A stretch of 6,244 bases of DNA. Origin: an uncultured Desulfuromonas sp. GTDB taxonomy: Bacteria; Desulfobacterota; Desulfuromonadia; Desulfuromonadales; Trichloromonadaceae. The first letter of the stretch is position 1; every line of letters begins with the position of its first letter. Position numbers and translations under genes: made by a program. Shown piece by piece: positions 5,966 through 6,244 of this stretch. The notes under the pieces are model-generated. The model ran no database searches. It saw only the letters and a list, made by a program, of their open reading frames with translations, and had not been told where the DNA came from. Location of the stretch: NCBI GenBank assembly GCA_937982495.1, contig CALJLX010000475.1, forward strand, positions 1 through 6,244, in the 5' to 3' direction.

Positions 5966-5982
5966 TTGGCTTTATTATTGCA
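5966..5982 (+). promoter_or_regulatory. Sigma-54 (-24/-12) promoter of the secreted-protein gene
   Basis: TTGGC (5966-5970), seven bases, then TTGCA (5978-5982) reproduces the -24/-12 layout with GG and GC exactly ten bases apart. The less conserved ACG after TTGGC is TTT here. Initiation about 12 bases beyond would fall near 5993, leaving a leader of about 35 bases before the ATG at 6029. The strict spacing, the tandem sites upstream and the gene just downstream make it believable. Confidence 0.55.
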
Positions 5983-6028
5983 AAACCATGAAATGAAATG
6001 TTTTTACGCGAATAAAAAGGGGGCACCT

Positions 6029-6197
6029 ATGAAAAAGATAGTGTTGCTGGTTTCGGTGTTGCTGCTGTGGGTTGGGCAGGCTTGGGCGTTGACTTATAGT
6101 GGAAGCTTGAGCAGTGCCCCAAACGGCGGGCTCTACGCCACGAGCTTTTGGGCTACCTCCTCCAGCTTTAGTTGGGATGTCAGTTACAGCGATCAGA
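6029..6197 (+). CDS. N-terminus of an unidentified secreted protein, truncated by the contig end
   Basis: Fifty-six codons are visible before the adapter begins. MKKIVLLVSVLLLWVGQAWA is a clear signal peptide (two lysines, a hydrophobic core, AWA cleavage site after residue 20). The mature start LTYSGSLSSAPNGGLYATSF is rich in Ser, Gly, Tyr and Trp and suggests a beta-strand surface or extracellular protein. I chose ATG 6029 because a purine-rich AAGGGGG (6018-6023 region) precedes it by about five bases and the signal peptide starts here; the frame stays open back to 5945 but the extra residues do not look like protein. The style recalls PEP-CTERM exported proteins, but the sorting signal would be off the contig, so this is a guess. 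The frame continues past 6197 only because it reads into adapter. Confidence 0.7.
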
Positions 6198-6244
6198 AGA
6201 TCGGAAGAGCGTCGTGTAGGGAAAGAGTGTAGATCTCGGTGGTC
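6198..6244 (+). other. Illumina TruSeq adapter sequence (not genomic)
   Basis: From AGATCGGAAGAGCGTCGTGT at 6198 to the end at 6244 the sequence equals the reverse complement of the Illumina universal adapter. Translated in the upstream frame it gives IGRASCRERV, a peptide seen as a contamination signature in protein databases. These 47 bases should be trimmed, and the stop codon at 6230-6232 is not real. Confidence 0.97.

Noticed and set aside
5945..6028. Upstream start for the secreted protein at 5945
   Set aside because: It would place 28 unlikely residues before a clear signal peptide and would put the -24/-12 promoter inside the coding region.

Overview
The window looks like a complete short contig (6.2 kb, high GC) from a Gram-negative bacterium. 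It begins inside a gene and ends in 47 bases of Illumina adapter. The gene set (EF-P with EpmA, an Arg33-type EF-P paralogue, an apparently periplasmic Pcm, a KamA-like gene end, a strong sigma-54-type promoter) would suit a Desulfuromonadales/Geobacter-like organism, or less likely another proteobacterium. That placement is inferred from gene content and style, not from a marker.

Layout, left to right. At 2-97 (+) is the last 31 codons of a gene whose tail resembles lysine 2,3-aminomutase (KamA) proteins. Facing it, on the minus strand, is a two-gene unit: pcm (2533-3234, protein-L-isoaspartate methyltransferase with a signal peptide), overlapping by 4 bp a 796-residue membrane protein with a spermidine-synthase-like core (146-2536). 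Next comes about 410 bp of non-coding DNA with a strongly folded repeat-like element (about 3289-3458) and a short 9-bp periodic repeat (3604-3633). Then, still on the minus strand, come efp (4548-5111) and epmA (3647-4546), one base apart. A 176-bp divergent intergenic region separates efp from efpL/yeiP (5288-5851, +), the Arg33 EF-P paralogue. Past efpL lies AT-rich DNA with two in-phase copies of a 17-bp motif and a textbook-spaced -24/-12 promoter, driving a secreted protein (from 6029) cut off at 6197 where the adapter begins.

Biological theme. EF-P and its paralogue EfpL relieve ribosomes stalled on polyproline stretches. EpmA attaches beta-lysine to EF-P Lys32 (E. coli Lys34), and a KamA/EpmB-type aminomutase would supply the beta-lysine. 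The window therefore holds ligase, substrate, paralogue and possibly the end of the aminomutase gene. Most striking non-coding observations: a terminator-shaped hairpin inside the 5' end of epmA, placed to lower ligase expression relative to EF-P; the tandem upstream sites plus sigma-54 promoter before the truncated secreted gene; and the folded repeat between epmA and pcm. I see no defence system, CRISPR array, tRNA, rRNA or transposase gene.
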